Notes under the pieces: model-generated
Database searches by the model: none
What the model was told of the DNA's origin: nothing
What the model saw: only the letters and a program-made list of their open reading frames with translations
From: Streptomyces sp. Z26
GTDB lineage: Bacteria; Actinomycetota; Actinomycetes; Streptomycetales; Streptomycetaceae
Length of the DNA stretch: 64,000 bases
Assembly: GCF_003665095.1 (NCBI RefSeq)
Contig: NZ_RCHV01000002.1
Coordinates: forward strand, 5,008,501-5,072,500
Direction of reading: 5' to 3'
Program-made: the position numbers and the translations under genes
Part shown: positions 32,454-40,998 of the stretch, in pieces
Numbering within the stretch: the stretch's first letter is position 1
Layout of the letters: the number at the start of each line of letters is the position of its first letter

Positions 32454-33338
32454 GTGTCCCGCCGCAGAATCGGCTTCTGGTACCGCCTCGGAGTGGTAAT
32501 AGCCAAACCCCCGCTGGTGCTCTTCTTCAAGCGGGACTGGCGCGGAATGGAGCACATTCCGGCCGACGGCGGCTTTCTCGCGGTGATCAATCACAACTCC
32601 TATCTCGACCCGTTCTCGTACGCCCACTTCCAGTACAACAGCGGGCGGCTGCCACGCTTCCTGGCGAAGGCGGGTCTCTTCGAGAGCGGCTTCGTCGGGG
32701 CGATGATGCGCAACACCGGGCAGATCCCCGTGTACCGCGATTCCGCCGACGCCAACGGCGCTTTCCGCGCCGCCGTACGGGCCGTGCGGGACGGCGAGTG
32801 CGTCGCGTTCTACCCCGAGGGCACCCTCACCCGCGACCCGCGGCTGTGGCCGATGGAGGGCAAGACCGGCGCCGCCCGGGTCGCGCTGCTCACCGGGGCG
32901 CCGGTGATCCCCGTCGCGCAGTGGGGCGCCCACCGCGCCCTGCCGCCGTACGCGGGCCTCACACGGCTGCGGCTGCTGCCGCGCAGGACGTTGACGGTGA
33001 GCGCGGGGCCGCCGGTGGACCTGTCGGCGTTCCAGGTGCCGGAACGCGACGCGGCGGAACGGGACGGCGCCGAGCGGAGCGGCGAGGTGCTGAGCGCCGA
33101 GGTGCTGCACGCCGCCACGGACGCCATCATGGACGCGCTCACCCGGCAGCTCGCGGACATCCGCGGCGAGGCCGCGCCTGCCGAAAGGTTCGGCCAACGG
33201 GAGCGCGGCGCCGCCGGGGAGCCCGGGGCGCCGGACACGGGGACCACGCCCGCCGGGCGGGCGCAGGACACCGCGCCCACGCGGCGCGAGCAGCGGAACG
33301 AACCGGCCGCACAGGCCGACGAACAGGAGAACGCGTGA
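32454..33338 (+). CDS. 1-acyl-sn-glycerol-3-phosphate acyltransferase
   Basis: 294 residues from GTG at 32454 (GAGAGGAGATGAGG upstream). PlsC-type acyltransferase with the HX4D catalytic motif in NHNSYLDPF, the substrate-binding FYPEGT, and a Pro-containing VIPVAQWG. It acylates lysophosphatidate to phosphatidate for phospholipid synthesis. The last 80 residues are charged and disordered. The stop overlaps the gpsA start (GTGA), so glycerol-3-phosphate supply and acylation are cotranscribed. Confidence 0.93.
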   Translation: MSRRRIGFWYRLGVVIAKPPLVLFFKRDWRGMEHIPADGGFLAVINHNSYLDPFSYAHFQYNSGRLPRFLAKAGLFESGFVGAMMRNTGQIPVYRDSADANGAFRAAVRAVRDGECVAFYPEGTLTRDPRLWPMEGKTGAARVALLTGAPVIPVAQWGAHRALPPYAGLTRLRLLPRRTLTVSAGPPVDLSAFQVPERDAAERDGAERSGEVLSAEVLHAATDAIMDALTRQLADIRGEAAPAERFGQRERGAAGEPGAPDTGTTPAGRAQDTAPTRREQRNEPAAQADEQENA

Positions 33339-34336
33339 CGCGAGCCGCCGTCTTCGGCACCGGTTCCTGGGGCACCGCCTTCGCGGTGGTACTGGCCGAC
33401 GCGGGGTGCGAGGTGACGGTGTGGGGCCGTCGACCCGAGATCGTCGACACCCTCAACACCACCCGCGCCAACCCCGACTACCTCCCCGGGGCCCGGCTCC
33501 CCGACGGCGTACGGGCCACCGCGGACCCGGCGGAGGCGGCGCGCGGCGCGGAGTTCACGGTGCTCGCCGTCCCCTCGCAGACGCTGCGCGGCAACCTGGA
33601 GCGCTGGGTGCCGCTGCTGCACCCCGACACCGTCCTGGTGTCGCTGATGAAGGGCGTGGAACTGGGCACGGCCGAGCGCATGAGCGAGGTCATCGCGGAG
33701 GTCACCGGCGCCGGTCCGGACCGCGTCGCCGTCCTCAGCGGCCCCAACCTCGCCAAGGAGATCGCCGCGCGGCAGCCCGCCGCGTCCGTCGTCGCCTGCC
33801 GGGACGAGGCGGTGGCGCGGCGGTTGCAGGCGGCGTGCCACACGCCGTACTTCCGCCCGTACACCAACACCGACGTCGTCGGCTGCGAGTTGGGCGGCGC
33901 GGTGAAGAACGTCATCGCGCTCGCCGTCGGCATCGCGGACGGCATGGGCCTCGGCGACAACGCGAAGGCGTCGCTGATCACCCGCGGGCTCGCCGAGACC
34001 ACCCGGCTCGGGCTGGAGATGGGCGCCGACGCGCAGACGTTCGCGGGGCTGGCGGGGATGGGCGACCTGGTCGCCACCTGCTCGTCGCCGCTGTCGCGGA
34101 ACCACACGTTCGGTACGAACCTGGGCCGCGGGATGACGCTGGAGGAGACCGTCGGGGTGACCCGGCAGACCGCCGAGGGCGTCAAGTCCTGCCAGTCCGT
34201 GCTGGACCTGGCGCGGCGGCACGGTGTGGAGATGCCGATCACGGAGACGGTCGTCGGCATCGTCCACGAGGGCACGCCGCCGCTCGTCGCGCTCAAGGAG
34301 CTGATGTCGCGCAGCGCGAAGGCGGAGGGCGTCTGA
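33335..34336 (+). CDS. gpsA: Glycerol-3-phosphate dehydrogenase [NAD(P)+]
   Basis: 333 residues. The Rossmann fold starts at FGTGSWGTAFAVVLADAG. The catalytic-lysine segment GAVKNVIALAVGIADGMGLGDN and the C-terminal GMGDLVATCSSPLSRN are present. It reduces dihydroxyacetone phosphate to sn-glycerol-3-phosphate, feeding the acyltransferase encoded just upstream. GTG at 33335 (CAGGAGAACGC upstream) overlaps the preceding stop by 4 bases. Confidence 0.97.
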   Translation: MTRAAVFGTGSWGTAFAVVLADAGCEVTVWGRRPEIVDTLNTTRANPDYLPGARLPDGVRATADPAEAARGAEFTVLAVPSQTLRGNLERWVPLLHPDTVLVSLMKGVELGTAERMSEVIAEVTGAGPDRVAVLSGPNLAKEIAARQPAASVVACRDEAVARRLQAACHTPYFRPYTNTDVVGCELGGAVKNVIALAVGIADGMGLGDNAKASLITRGLAETTRLGLEMGADAQTFAGLAGMGDLVATCSSPLSRNHTFGTNLGRGMTLEETVGVTRQTAEGVKSCQSVLDLARRHGVEMPITETVVGIVHEGTPPLVALKELMSRSAKAEGV

Positions 34337-34530
34337 GCCGCCGCGTCCGCTCGCACGGCGCCCGGCCCGTCCGCGTCGCGCCTGACGCGCCGTCAGGAGT
34401 ACGGCCCCCGTGGTGCGTACGGGCAACGGCCGTACGCGCGGGGCCCACGGTGCGGCGGTGCCGCGCGGCCGGGCGGCGCGGGCCGGAAAACTCCGGCCCG
34501 AGGGCTCCCGGACACCCGGGGGCGAAGCGG

Positions 34531-34536
34531 TAGAGT
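34531..34536 (+). promoter_or_regulatory. -10 box of a probable leaderless ddl transcript
   Basis: TAGAGT ends 7 bases before the ddl ATG at 34544, with no ribosome site between. Confidence 0.5.
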
Positions 34537-34543
34537 CTCCGCG

Positions 34544-35680
34544 ATGAGCAGCCACGACCACAGCCACAAGCCCCGCGTCGCCGTCGTCTTCGGCGGCCGC
34601 AGCTCCGAGCACGCGATCTCCGTGTTGACCGCCGGTGCCGTGCTGCGCGCCATCGATCGGGAGAGGTACGAGGTGCTGCCCATCGGCATCACCTCGGAGG
34701 GCCGTTGGGCGCTGACGGCCGACGCCCCGGAGCGCATGGCCATCGAGGACCGCAGACTGCCGAGCGTGGCCGAGCTGGCCGAGTCCGACACCGGCGGCGT
34801 GCTGCTGCCCCTCGACCCGGCCGACCGCGAGATCACCGTCACCGAGCCCGGCCAGGTGCCGAAGGCGCTCGGCGAGGTCGACGTGGTCTTCCCGGTGCTG
34901 CACGGCCCGTACGGCGAGGATGGCACGCTCCAGGGCCTGCTGGAGCTGTCGGGCGTGCCCTACGTCGGGGCGGGCGTGCTGGCGTCCGCCGTCGGCATGG
35001 ACAAGGAGTACATGAAGCGGGTGTTCGCGTCGTTCGGCCTGCCCGTCGGGCCGTACGTCGTGATCCGCCCCCGCGGGTGGGAGCAGGACCCGGGCGCCGT
35101 ACGCCGGAGGATCGTCGACTTCGCCGGGGAGCACGGCTGGCCGCTGTTCGTGAAGCCGTCGCGGGCCGGTTCGTCCATGGGCATCACCAAGGTCGACGGG
35201 CTCGCCGGACTGGACGAGGCCGTCGAGGAGGCCCGCCGCCACGACCCGAAGATCATCGTCGAGTCGCTGCTGCGCGGGCGCGAGATCGAGTGCGGTGTGC
35301 TGGAGTTCGAGGACGGGCCGCGCGCGAGCGTGCCCGCCGAGATCCCGCCGGTCCAGGACCACGCGTTCTACGACTTCGAGGCGAAGTACATCGACTCCGC
35401 CCGTGGCATCGTCCCCGCCCCCGTGACGCCGGAACAGATGGAGCGCGTACGGGAGTTGGCCGTACGGGCCTTCGACGCGCTGTCCTGCGAGGGGCTCGCG
35501 CGCGTGGACTTCTTCCTCGGTGAGGACGGCGAGTTCGTCATCAACGAGATCAACACGATGCCCGGCTTCACCCCCATCTCGATGTACCCGCGGATGTGGG
35601 AGGAGACCGGCATCGGCTACGCCGAGCTGGTCGACCGGCTGATCGCGTCGGCACTGCGCCGCGAGACCGGCCTGCGCTGA
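34544..35680 (+). CDS. ddlA: D-alanine-D-alanine ligase
   Basis: 378 residues of the ATP-grasp family. It joins two D-alanines for peptidoglycan precursors. Motifs seen are VFGGRSSEHAISVLTAGA, HGPYGEDGTLQG, KPSRAGSSMGITKV, the omega-loop YDFEAKYID (tyrosine present, as expected for D-Ala rather than D-Lac ligases) and FVINEINTMPGFT. It appears to be leaderless and monocistronic, and is convergent with the next gene. Confidence 0.96.
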   Translation: MSSHDHSHKPRVAVVFGGRSSEHAISVLTAGAVLRAIDRERYEVLPIGITSEGRWALTADAPERMAIEDRRLPSVAELAESDTGGVLLPLDPADREITVTEPGQVPKALGEVDVVFPVLHGPYGEDGTLQGLLELSGVPYVGAGVLASAVGMDKEYMKRVFASFGLPVGPYVVIRPRGWEQDPGAVRRRIVDFAGEHGWPLFVKPSRAGSSMGITKVDGLAGLDEAVEEARRHDPKIIVESLLRGREIECGVLEFEDGPRASVPAEIPPVQDHAFYDFEAKYIDSARGIVPAPVTPEQMERVRELAVRAFDALSCEGLARVDFFLGEDGEFVINEINTMPGFTPISMYPRMWEETGIGYAELVDRLIASALRRETGLR

Positions 35681-35740
35681 CCGTACGCGCACGCGTACGC
35701 CCGCACGTGGCGGCGTCGGCTCCGGGAGGGGCGGGCGCCG

Positions 35741-36274
35741 TCAGTCGTCGGCGGGGGCGGGCGGGGGAGTGCCGAGCGGCAGCGCGGACCGTACGGCCGC
35801 CGCGAGGTCGGTGAGCGCGCCGACCTCGGGCGCGTACGCGTCGGGCACCGTCACCTCCAGGAACGCGGCGCGGTCCGTGGTGGTGAACCGGTAGCCCCCG
35901 GCGCGCTGTTCGATGAGCCAGGAGACCCCGTTCACCTCCGCCGCGTCGGACGTGGGGTTGTAATGTTCACTCCCAGGCGTGAGCACCTCGGGCCGCGGCA
36001 CTCCGCAGCGCAGCCCGATGGTGGGATCGCCCCACGCGGCGGTGAAGTCCGACGCGGGATCGGGCTCCGTACGCTCCTGCCCGTTCACGCGCTCGGGCAG
36101 CTTCCCGTGCAGGGCGCGGCAGACCGCGGCGGCCCGCCCGGAGGGGCTGGGGGCCGCCGGTCCCGCACCGCCGTCCGACGGCGAGCAGCCCGCCGCCGCG
36201 ACCACGACCGCCGTGCAGACGGCGAGCGGAAGCGGGAGCGGCGGGCGTGCCGCGCGGCGGCGTGCGGAACTCAC
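35741..36274 (-). CDS. DUF3515 lipoprotein
   Basis: 177 residues from GTG at 36274. A signal peptide with arginines and Leu/Ala core ends at a lipobox-like AAGC (Cys30). The DUF3515 body (AVCRALHGKLPERVNGQERT, AWGDPTIGLRCGVPRP, VNGVSWLIEQRAGGYRFTTTDR) has two conserved cysteines. The function is unknown; the family is typically encoded close to ddl and thiL in Streptomyces and related genera. It lies 20 bases downstream of the Lrp-type gene on the same strand. Confidence 0.88.
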   Translation of the reverse strand: MSSARRRAARPPLPLPLAVCTAVVVAAAGCSPSDGGAGPAAPSPSGRAAAVCRALHGKLPERVNGQERTEPDPASDFTAAWGDPTIGLRCGVPRPEVLTPGSEHYNPTSDAAEVNGVSWLIEQRAGGYRFTTTDRAAFLEVTVPDAYAPEVGALTDLAAAVRSALPLGTPPPAPADD

Positions 36275-36294
36275 CGAGCGAGCATACGGGGGCG

Positions 36295-36528
36295 CTACAG
36301 ATGGACCACGGGGCAGGTCAGGGTGCGGGTGATGCCCTCCACCTGCTGGACCTTGGCGACGACGAGACGCCCGAGGTCGTCCACGGTGTCGGCCTGCGCG
36401 CGCACGATCACGTCGTACGGGCCGGTCACGTCCTCCGCCTGCATCACCCCCGGGATCTTGGTGATGAGTTCGGCGACGGTCGAGGCCTTGCCGACCTCGG
36501 TCTGGATCAGGATGTACGCCTGTACCAC
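36295..36528 (-). CDS. Stand-alone Lrp/AsnC ligand-binding (RAM) domain protein
   Basis: 77 residues from GTG at 36528 with CCTGGAGGTTCC upstream. It consists only of the RAM effector domain (AYILIQTEVGKASTVAELITKIPGVMQAEDVTGPYDVIVRAQ in sections) and has no DNA-binding part. Such stand-alone proteins assemble into Lrp-like rings and bind amino acids; their targets are mostly unknown. First gene of a leftward pair, divergent from thiL. Confidence 0.92.
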   Translation of the reverse strand: MVQAYILIQTEVGKASTVAELITKIPGVMQAEDVTGPYDVIVRAQADTVDDLGRLVVAKVQQVEGITRTLTCPVVHL

Positions 36529-36665
36529 GGAACCTCCAGGGCGGCCACGAGGATCATGGGGGGAAGGGGGACGCTACGGTACCGCGTCCCCGCCCGTGCC
36601 GGGGAGACCCGCGGGGGCGGCGGGAACGCCGGGTTGACGATGTCGGATCGTGAAGGGGCTTATCG

Positions 36666-37652
36666 ATGCTGAGTTCTTCCGGGGGACGCTCCCACACCCC
36701 CAGCACCGTGGGGGAGTTGGGGGAGTTCGGGCTCATCCGGGAGCTGACCGCCCGGCTCACCACCACGTCCGCGGTACGCGTCGGGCCCGGCGACGACGCG
36801 GCGGTGGTGAGCGCGCCCGACCGCCGGGTGGTCGCCAGCACGGACGTCCTCGTCGAGGGGCGGCACTTCCGCCGCGACTGGTCCACCGCGTACGACGTGG
36901 GGCGGAAGGCCGCCGCGCAGAACATGGCGGACATCGCGGCGATGGGCGCCGTGCCGACCGCGCTCCTCCTCGGCCTCGTCGTACCGGCCGAACTCGCCGT
37001 GAACTGGCCCTCGGAGCTGATGGACGGCATCCGCGACGAGGCGCGGGTCGCCGCCGCCGCGGTCGTCGGCGGCGACGTCGTACGCGGCGACACGATCACC
37101 GTGGCGATCACCGCGCTCGGGGACATGCGCAACCAGGAGCCCGTCACGCGCTCCGGCGCGCGCCCCGGCGACGCGGTCGCCGTCACCGGCTGGCTCGGCT
37201 GGTCCGCGGCCGGGCACACGGTCCTCTCCCGCGGCTTCCGCTCCCCGCGCGCCTTCGTGGAGGCCCACCGGCGGCCCGAACCGCCGTACCACGCGGGCCC
37301 GGCCGCCGCCGCCCTCGGCGCGACGGCCATGACCGACGTGAGCGACGGCCTCGTCGCGGACCTCGGCCACATCGCCGAGTGCAGCAAGGTCCGGATCGAC
37401 GTGCGTTCCGCCGAACTCGACGTGCCCGCCCAGATGTACGACATCGGCCAGGCTGTCGGCGTCGACCCCCTCCAGTGGGTGCTGACGGGCGGCGAGGACC
37501 ACGCGATCGTGGCCACCTTCCCGGCCGAGCAGAAGCTCCCCGCGCGCTGGCGCACCATCGGTGAGGTGCTGGCGCCCTCGGCGCTGCCGCACGTCACGGT
37601 GGACGGGGCGCCCTGGGACAAGGCCGGGGGCTGGAACCACTTCCGGGACTAG
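36666..37652 (+). CDS. thiL: Thiamine-monophosphate kinase
   Basis: 328 residues. It phosphorylates thiamine monophosphate to the active diphosphate. PurM-type fold: VGELGEFGLIRELTARL, GPGDDAAVV, VEGRHFRRDWSTAYDVGRKAAAQNMADIAAMGA in sections, and MTDVSDGLVADLGHIAEC. The first 14 residues (MLSSSGGRSHTPST) are not typical; family members I recall start MKGTVGELGEFGL. A GTGAAGGGG that looks like that original start lies at 36650, out of frame, and now serves as ribosome site. thiD follows 150 bases downstream. Confidence 0.94.
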   Translation: MLSSSGGRSHTPSTVGELGEFGLIRELTARLTTTSAVRVGPGDDAAVVSAPDRRVVASTDVLVEGRHFRRDWSTAYDVGRKAAAQNMADIAAMGAVPTALLLGLVVPAELAVNWPSELMDGIRDEARVAAAAVVGGDVVRGDTITVAITALGDMRNQEPVTRSGARPGDAVAVTGWLGWSAAGHTVLSRGFRSPRAFVEAHRRPEPPYHAGPAAAALGATAMTDVSDGLVADLGHIAECSKVRIDVRSAELDVPAQMYDIGQAVGVDPLQWVLTGGEDHAIVATFPAEQKLPARWRTIGEVLAPSALPHVTVDGAPWDKAGGWNHFRD

Positions 37653-37789
37653 GCGATGTCCGGACTCCCGTACGGGGGCGGCGACTTGGGGCCCGTGACG
37701 GTGTCGCGCGGGCGTACGCGCGGGGGCGCGCGCCGGAGGTCCGGAACCGGCGGGCGCGGGGCGCCCGTACGCGCACGCGCGCCGCGCCG

Positions 37790-37795
37790 TAGATT
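37790..37795 (+). promoter_or_regulatory. -10 box of a probable leaderless thiD transcript
   Basis: TAGATT ends 7 bases before the thiD ATG at 37803; no ribosome site is present. Confidence 0.5.
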
Positions 37796-37802
37796 CGTGC
37801 GC

Positions 37803-38627
37803 ATGCCGACACCACCACGTGTGCTGACCGTCGCCGGTTCCGACTCCGGTGGCGGCGCCGGCGTCCAGGCCGACCTCAAGACGATGCTCGCGCTCGGCAC
37901 GCACGGCATGAGCGTGCTCACGGCGGTCACCGCGCAGAACTCCCTCGGCGTGCAGGGTGCCTGGGAGCTGCCCGCGGAGGCCGTACGGGCGCAGTACCGC
38001 AGCGTCGTCGACGACATCGGCACCCAGGCCGTCAAGACCGGGATGCTCTCCTCCGCCGTCCTCGTCGAGACCGTCGCGGAACTCCTCGCGGAGACCGCGG
38101 TGCCCGTCGTCGTGGACCCCGTCGGCGTCTCCAAGCACGGCGACGCGCTGCTGGCCGCCGACGCGCTCGACGCCGTACGCGGCCGCCTGCTGCCGCTGGC
38201 CACCGTGGCCACTCCCAACCTCGACGAGGTCGCCCAACTCACCGGCGTACGCGTACGGGAGGAGGCGGACCTGCGGCGGGCGGCCGAGGCGGTCCTCGCG
38301 TACGGGCCGCGCTGGGCGCTGATCAAGGGCGGCCATCTGCCGCCGTCCGCCGGGCCGTCGGGGAGCGGCGGCGGCGAGGCGGTGGACCTGCTCACGGACG
38401 GCACCGAGGAGCACTGGCTGCGCGCGCCCCGGCACGACAACCGGCACACGCACGGCACCGGCTGCACGCTGGCCGCCGCCGTCGCGGCCGGGCTCGCGCA
38501 CGGGCGGGCGGTGCCGCAGGCGGTGGCGGCGGCGAAGGAGTACGTGACCGGGGCGATCGCCGCGGGCTTCCCGCTGGGCGCGGGCATCGGCCCGGTCGGT
38601 CACGGCTGGCGGCTACGGCCCGCCTGA
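37803..38627 (+). CDS. thiD: Hydroxymethylpyrimidine / phosphomethylpyrimidine kinase
   Basis: 274 residues. Ribokinase-type fold with the substrate motif VAGSDSGGGAGVQADLKT, the FVxDPV-like VVVDPVGVSKHG, and the C-terminal anion hole HGTGCTLAAAVAAGLA. It performs both phosphorylations of HMP for thiamine synthesis. The ATG at 37803 (MPTPPRVLTVAGSD) is preferred to an upstream open frame because of the -10 box 7 bases before it. It sits beside thiL, but a 150-base gap and a separate promoter suggest independent expression. Confidence 0.96.
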   Translation: MPTPPRVLTVAGSDSGGGAGVQADLKTMLALGTHGMSVLTAVTAQNSLGVQGAWELPAEAVRAQYRSVVDDIGTQAVKTGMLSSAVLVETVAELLAETAVPVVVDPVGVSKHGDALLAADALDAVRGRLLPLATVATPNLDEVAQLTGVRVREEADLRRAAEAVLAYGPRWALIKGGHLPPSAGPSGSGGGEAVDLLTDGTEEHWLRAPRHDNRHTHGTGCTLAAAVAAGLAHGRAVPQAVAAAKEYVTGAIAAGFPLGAGIGPVGHGWRLRPA

Positions 38628-38696
38628 GGGGCGCCGTACGGCGTGCGCCGGGGCGGGGCGTGCGCCGGACTGCGGCGGGTGGGCGCGTGGGCATGC

Positions 38697-38729
38697 GAAA
38701 AGCCGGTCCGCCCGAGGGAGGACCGGCTT
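38697..38729 (-). terminator. Terminator after rpmB
   Basis: 10-bp stem AAGCCGGTCC/GGACCGGCTT; on the minus strand it ends in TTTTCGC. Confidence 0.75.
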
Positions 38730-38760
38730 CACGGCAGCCAGTGAGGTGGCCGCGCTGACG

Positions 38761-38946
38761 TCAGCGCGAGACCTTGCCGGCCTTGATGCACGAGGTGCAG
38801 GCGTTGAGCCGCTTCGGCGTCCCGCCGACCACGGCACGAACGCGCTGGATGTTCGGGTTCCAGCGGCGCGGGGTGCGGCGGTGCGAGTGGGAAATGCTGT
38901 TGCCGAAGCCCGGCCCCTTGCCGCAGACGTCGCAGTTGGCAGCCAC
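38761..38946 (-). CDS. rpmB: 50S ribosomal protein L28 (zinc-binding form)
   Basis: 61 residues from GTG at 38946, 9 bases after GGAG; the family begins VAANCDVCGKGPGFGNSISHSHRR. Two CxxC pairs (CDVC, CTSC) mark the zinc-binding version, unlike the cysteine-free paralogues induced by Zur under zinc starvation. It lies divergent from the DAK-domain gene and ends at a clear terminator. Confidence 0.97.
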   Translation of the reverse strand: MAANCDVCGKGPGFGNSISHSHRRTPRRWNPNIQRVRAVVGGTPKRLNACTSCIKAGKVSR

Positions 38947-39126
38947 GGGATACTCCAAAGACTTCAGATGCGCTTACGGTAAATCCCGGCGTCGCTGGAT
39001 CATGAGTGACCGGCACAGCCAGGGAGAGGTTCTGCCCGATTCGCACCGGGCAACCGGAGCAGCATACAACGGCCTCTCTCGAACAGCGAAACCAGCATGA
39101 TCCCCACCCGTCCCAGGAGGACCCAC

Positions 39127-40920
39127 GTGCCGCAACCGCTCGATCCCGCCGCGGTGCGGTCCTGGTGCGCGCTGGCTCTCGACGCGCTCGCGCGGGGGCG
39201 CGCGGAGATCGACACGATCAACGTCTTCCCCGTCGCGGACGGCGACACCGGCACCAACATGCACCGCACCGTCGAGGCCGCCGCCACCGCCCTGGAACGC
39301 CTGCCCGCCGCGCCCCGTACGGACCGTGCCGGTACGGATGCGGCGGGCGGGGACCGTACGGCCGCCGGGGACCGTACGGCCACCGCGGAGGCCCTCCGCG
39401 CCATGGCGCGCGGCGCGTTGGTCGGCGCCTGCGGCAACTCCGGCACGATCCTCGCCCAGTTGCTGCGCGGGATGGCGGAGGCGTACGGCGCGGAGGACGA
39501 CCCCGGGACGGCGACGGCACCCGCGCGGGACGGTGCGGCGACGGCCGACGCGGAGCTGCTGCGGCGGGCGTTGCGCCGGGCCGCGGAGTCGGCGTACGCG
39601 GCGGTGGCCCGCCCGGTGGCGGGCACCATGCTGACCGTCGCGACGGCCGCGGCGGAGTCGGCCGCGCGCGCGGACGGCGACACCGCCGCGGTGGCGCGCG
39701 CGGCGTACGCCGGGGCGGGGGAGGCGCTGGCGGCGACGACCGGGCAGCTCGACGTGCTGGCGCGCGCGGGCGTGGTGGACGCGGGCGGGCGCGGCCTGGT
39801 GGCGGTGCTCGGCGCGCTGTACGCGGCGCTCGCCGGGGAGGGGCGTCCGCCCGCGCCCACGCGGGCGGACGCACCGGCGCCCGCGCCGGCGGCCGGGGCG
39901 CCCACGGGGGGTGAACGGGAGCCGCGCGCGCCGGAGTTCGAGGTGATGTACCTCCTCGACGCCGAGGACGACGCCGTACGCGTCCTCCGCACGCGGCTGG
40001 ACGCCCTCGGGGACTCGCTGGTCGTCGTCGGCGGCGACGGCCTGTGGAACGTCCACGTGCACACCGGCGACGCGGGCGCCGCCGTCGAGGCGGGCATCGA
40101 GGCGGGCCGCCCGCACCGGGTCCGCGTCACCCACCTCGCCGCCGCCCACGGACGACCCGGGCCGGCGCCCGTACCCGCGCCGTGCGCCGCCCCGACCCGT
40201 ACCGCCCCGGCCCACCCCGCGCCGGACGCCGCCCCGGACGCTCCCGCAGCGCCGCCGCCCCGCGCCGTCGTGGCCGTCGTCGGCGGCGACGGACTCGCCG
40301 GGCTGTGCGCCGAGGCGGGCGCGACGGTCGTACGGTCCGGGGGCGGGCCCGGCGGCGTGGACGCCGCCGCCCTCGCCGACGCGGTCCTGCGGACGCGCCC
40401 GACCGAGGCCGTCCTCCTCCCCAACGACCCCGACCTCCAGCACACCGCCGCCGACGCCGCCGAACGGCTGCGCGCCGCGGGCGTACGGACCGCCGTGATC
40501 CCCACCCGCGCCGCCGTGCAGGGCCTCGCCGCCCTCGCCATGCACGAGCCGGACCGCCGCTTCGACGAGGACGTCGTGGCCATGACCTCCGCCGCCGGTG
40601 CCACCCGCTACGGCGAGGTCACCGTCGCGGAACGCCGTTCCTGGACGACCGCGGGCGTCTGCCAGGCCGGGGACGTGCTGGGCCTGGTCGAGGGCGACGT
40701 GGCGGTGATCGGCGACGACGTGTCCCGTACGGCGGCGGACGTGCTGGAACGGATGCTCGCCGCGGGCGGCGAACTGGTCACGCTCGTGCTGGGCGCGGAC
40801 GCGCCGGACGGGCTCGCGGAGGGCCTCCGGGAACGCGTACGCAGCGGGCACCTGGCCGTCGACACCGTCGTCTACGAGGGGCACCAGCGGCCGGGCCGCC
40901 TGCTGATCGGCGTCGAGTGA
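39127..40920 (+). CDS. DAK2-domain kinase, FakA/YloV-like
   Basis: 597 residues from GTG at 39127 (CCAGGAGGACCC upstream). The N-terminal DAK2 kinase domain has INVFPVADGDTGTNM (Mg/ATP aspartates) and RGALVGACGNSGTILAQLLRG in sections. A FakA-type middle domain carries EVMYLLDAED and VHVHTGDAGAAVEAG, and the C-terminal DegV-like half ends VDTVVYEGHQRPGRLLIGVE. In Firmicutes the homologue phosphorylates FakB-bound fatty acids. The order rpmB, DAK gene, recG is the same there. No FakB (DegV) gene is in this window, so the substrate is not proven. Confidence 0.9.
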   Translation: MPQPLDPAAVRSWCALALDALARGRAEIDTINVFPVADGDTGTNMHRTVEAAATALERLPAAPRTDRAGTDAAGGDRTAAGDRTATAEALRAMARGALVGACGNSGTILAQLLRGMAEAYGAEDDPGTATAPARDGAATADAELLRRALRRAAESAYAAVARPVAGTMLTVATAAAESAARADGDTAAVARAAYAGAGEALAATTGQLDVLARAGVVDAGGRGLVAVLGALYAALAGEGRPPAPTRADAPAPAPAAGAPTGGEREPRAPEFEVMYLLDAEDDAVRVLRTRLDALGDSLVVVGGDGLWNVHVHTGDAGAAVEAGIEAGRPHRVRVTHLAAAHGRPGPAPVPAPCAAPTRTAPAHPAPDAAPDAPAAPPPRAVVAVVGGDGLAGLCAEAGATVVRSGGGPGGVDAAALADAVLRTRPTEAVLLPNDPDLQHTAADAAERLRAAGVRTAVIPTRAAVQGLAALAMHEPDRRFDEDVVAMTSAAGATRYGEVTVAERRSWTTAGVCQAGDVLGLVEGDVAVIGDDVSRTAADVLERMLAAGGELVTLVLGADAPDGLAEGLRERVRSGHLAVDTVVYEGHQRPGRLLIGVE

Positions 40921-40998
40921 CGGCCGTACGCCGCCGGGCAGCGTCCCGTGCCGCGTCGTCGGCGCCACGGTGTCCGAGCCATGGTGTGCAATGGGTGC

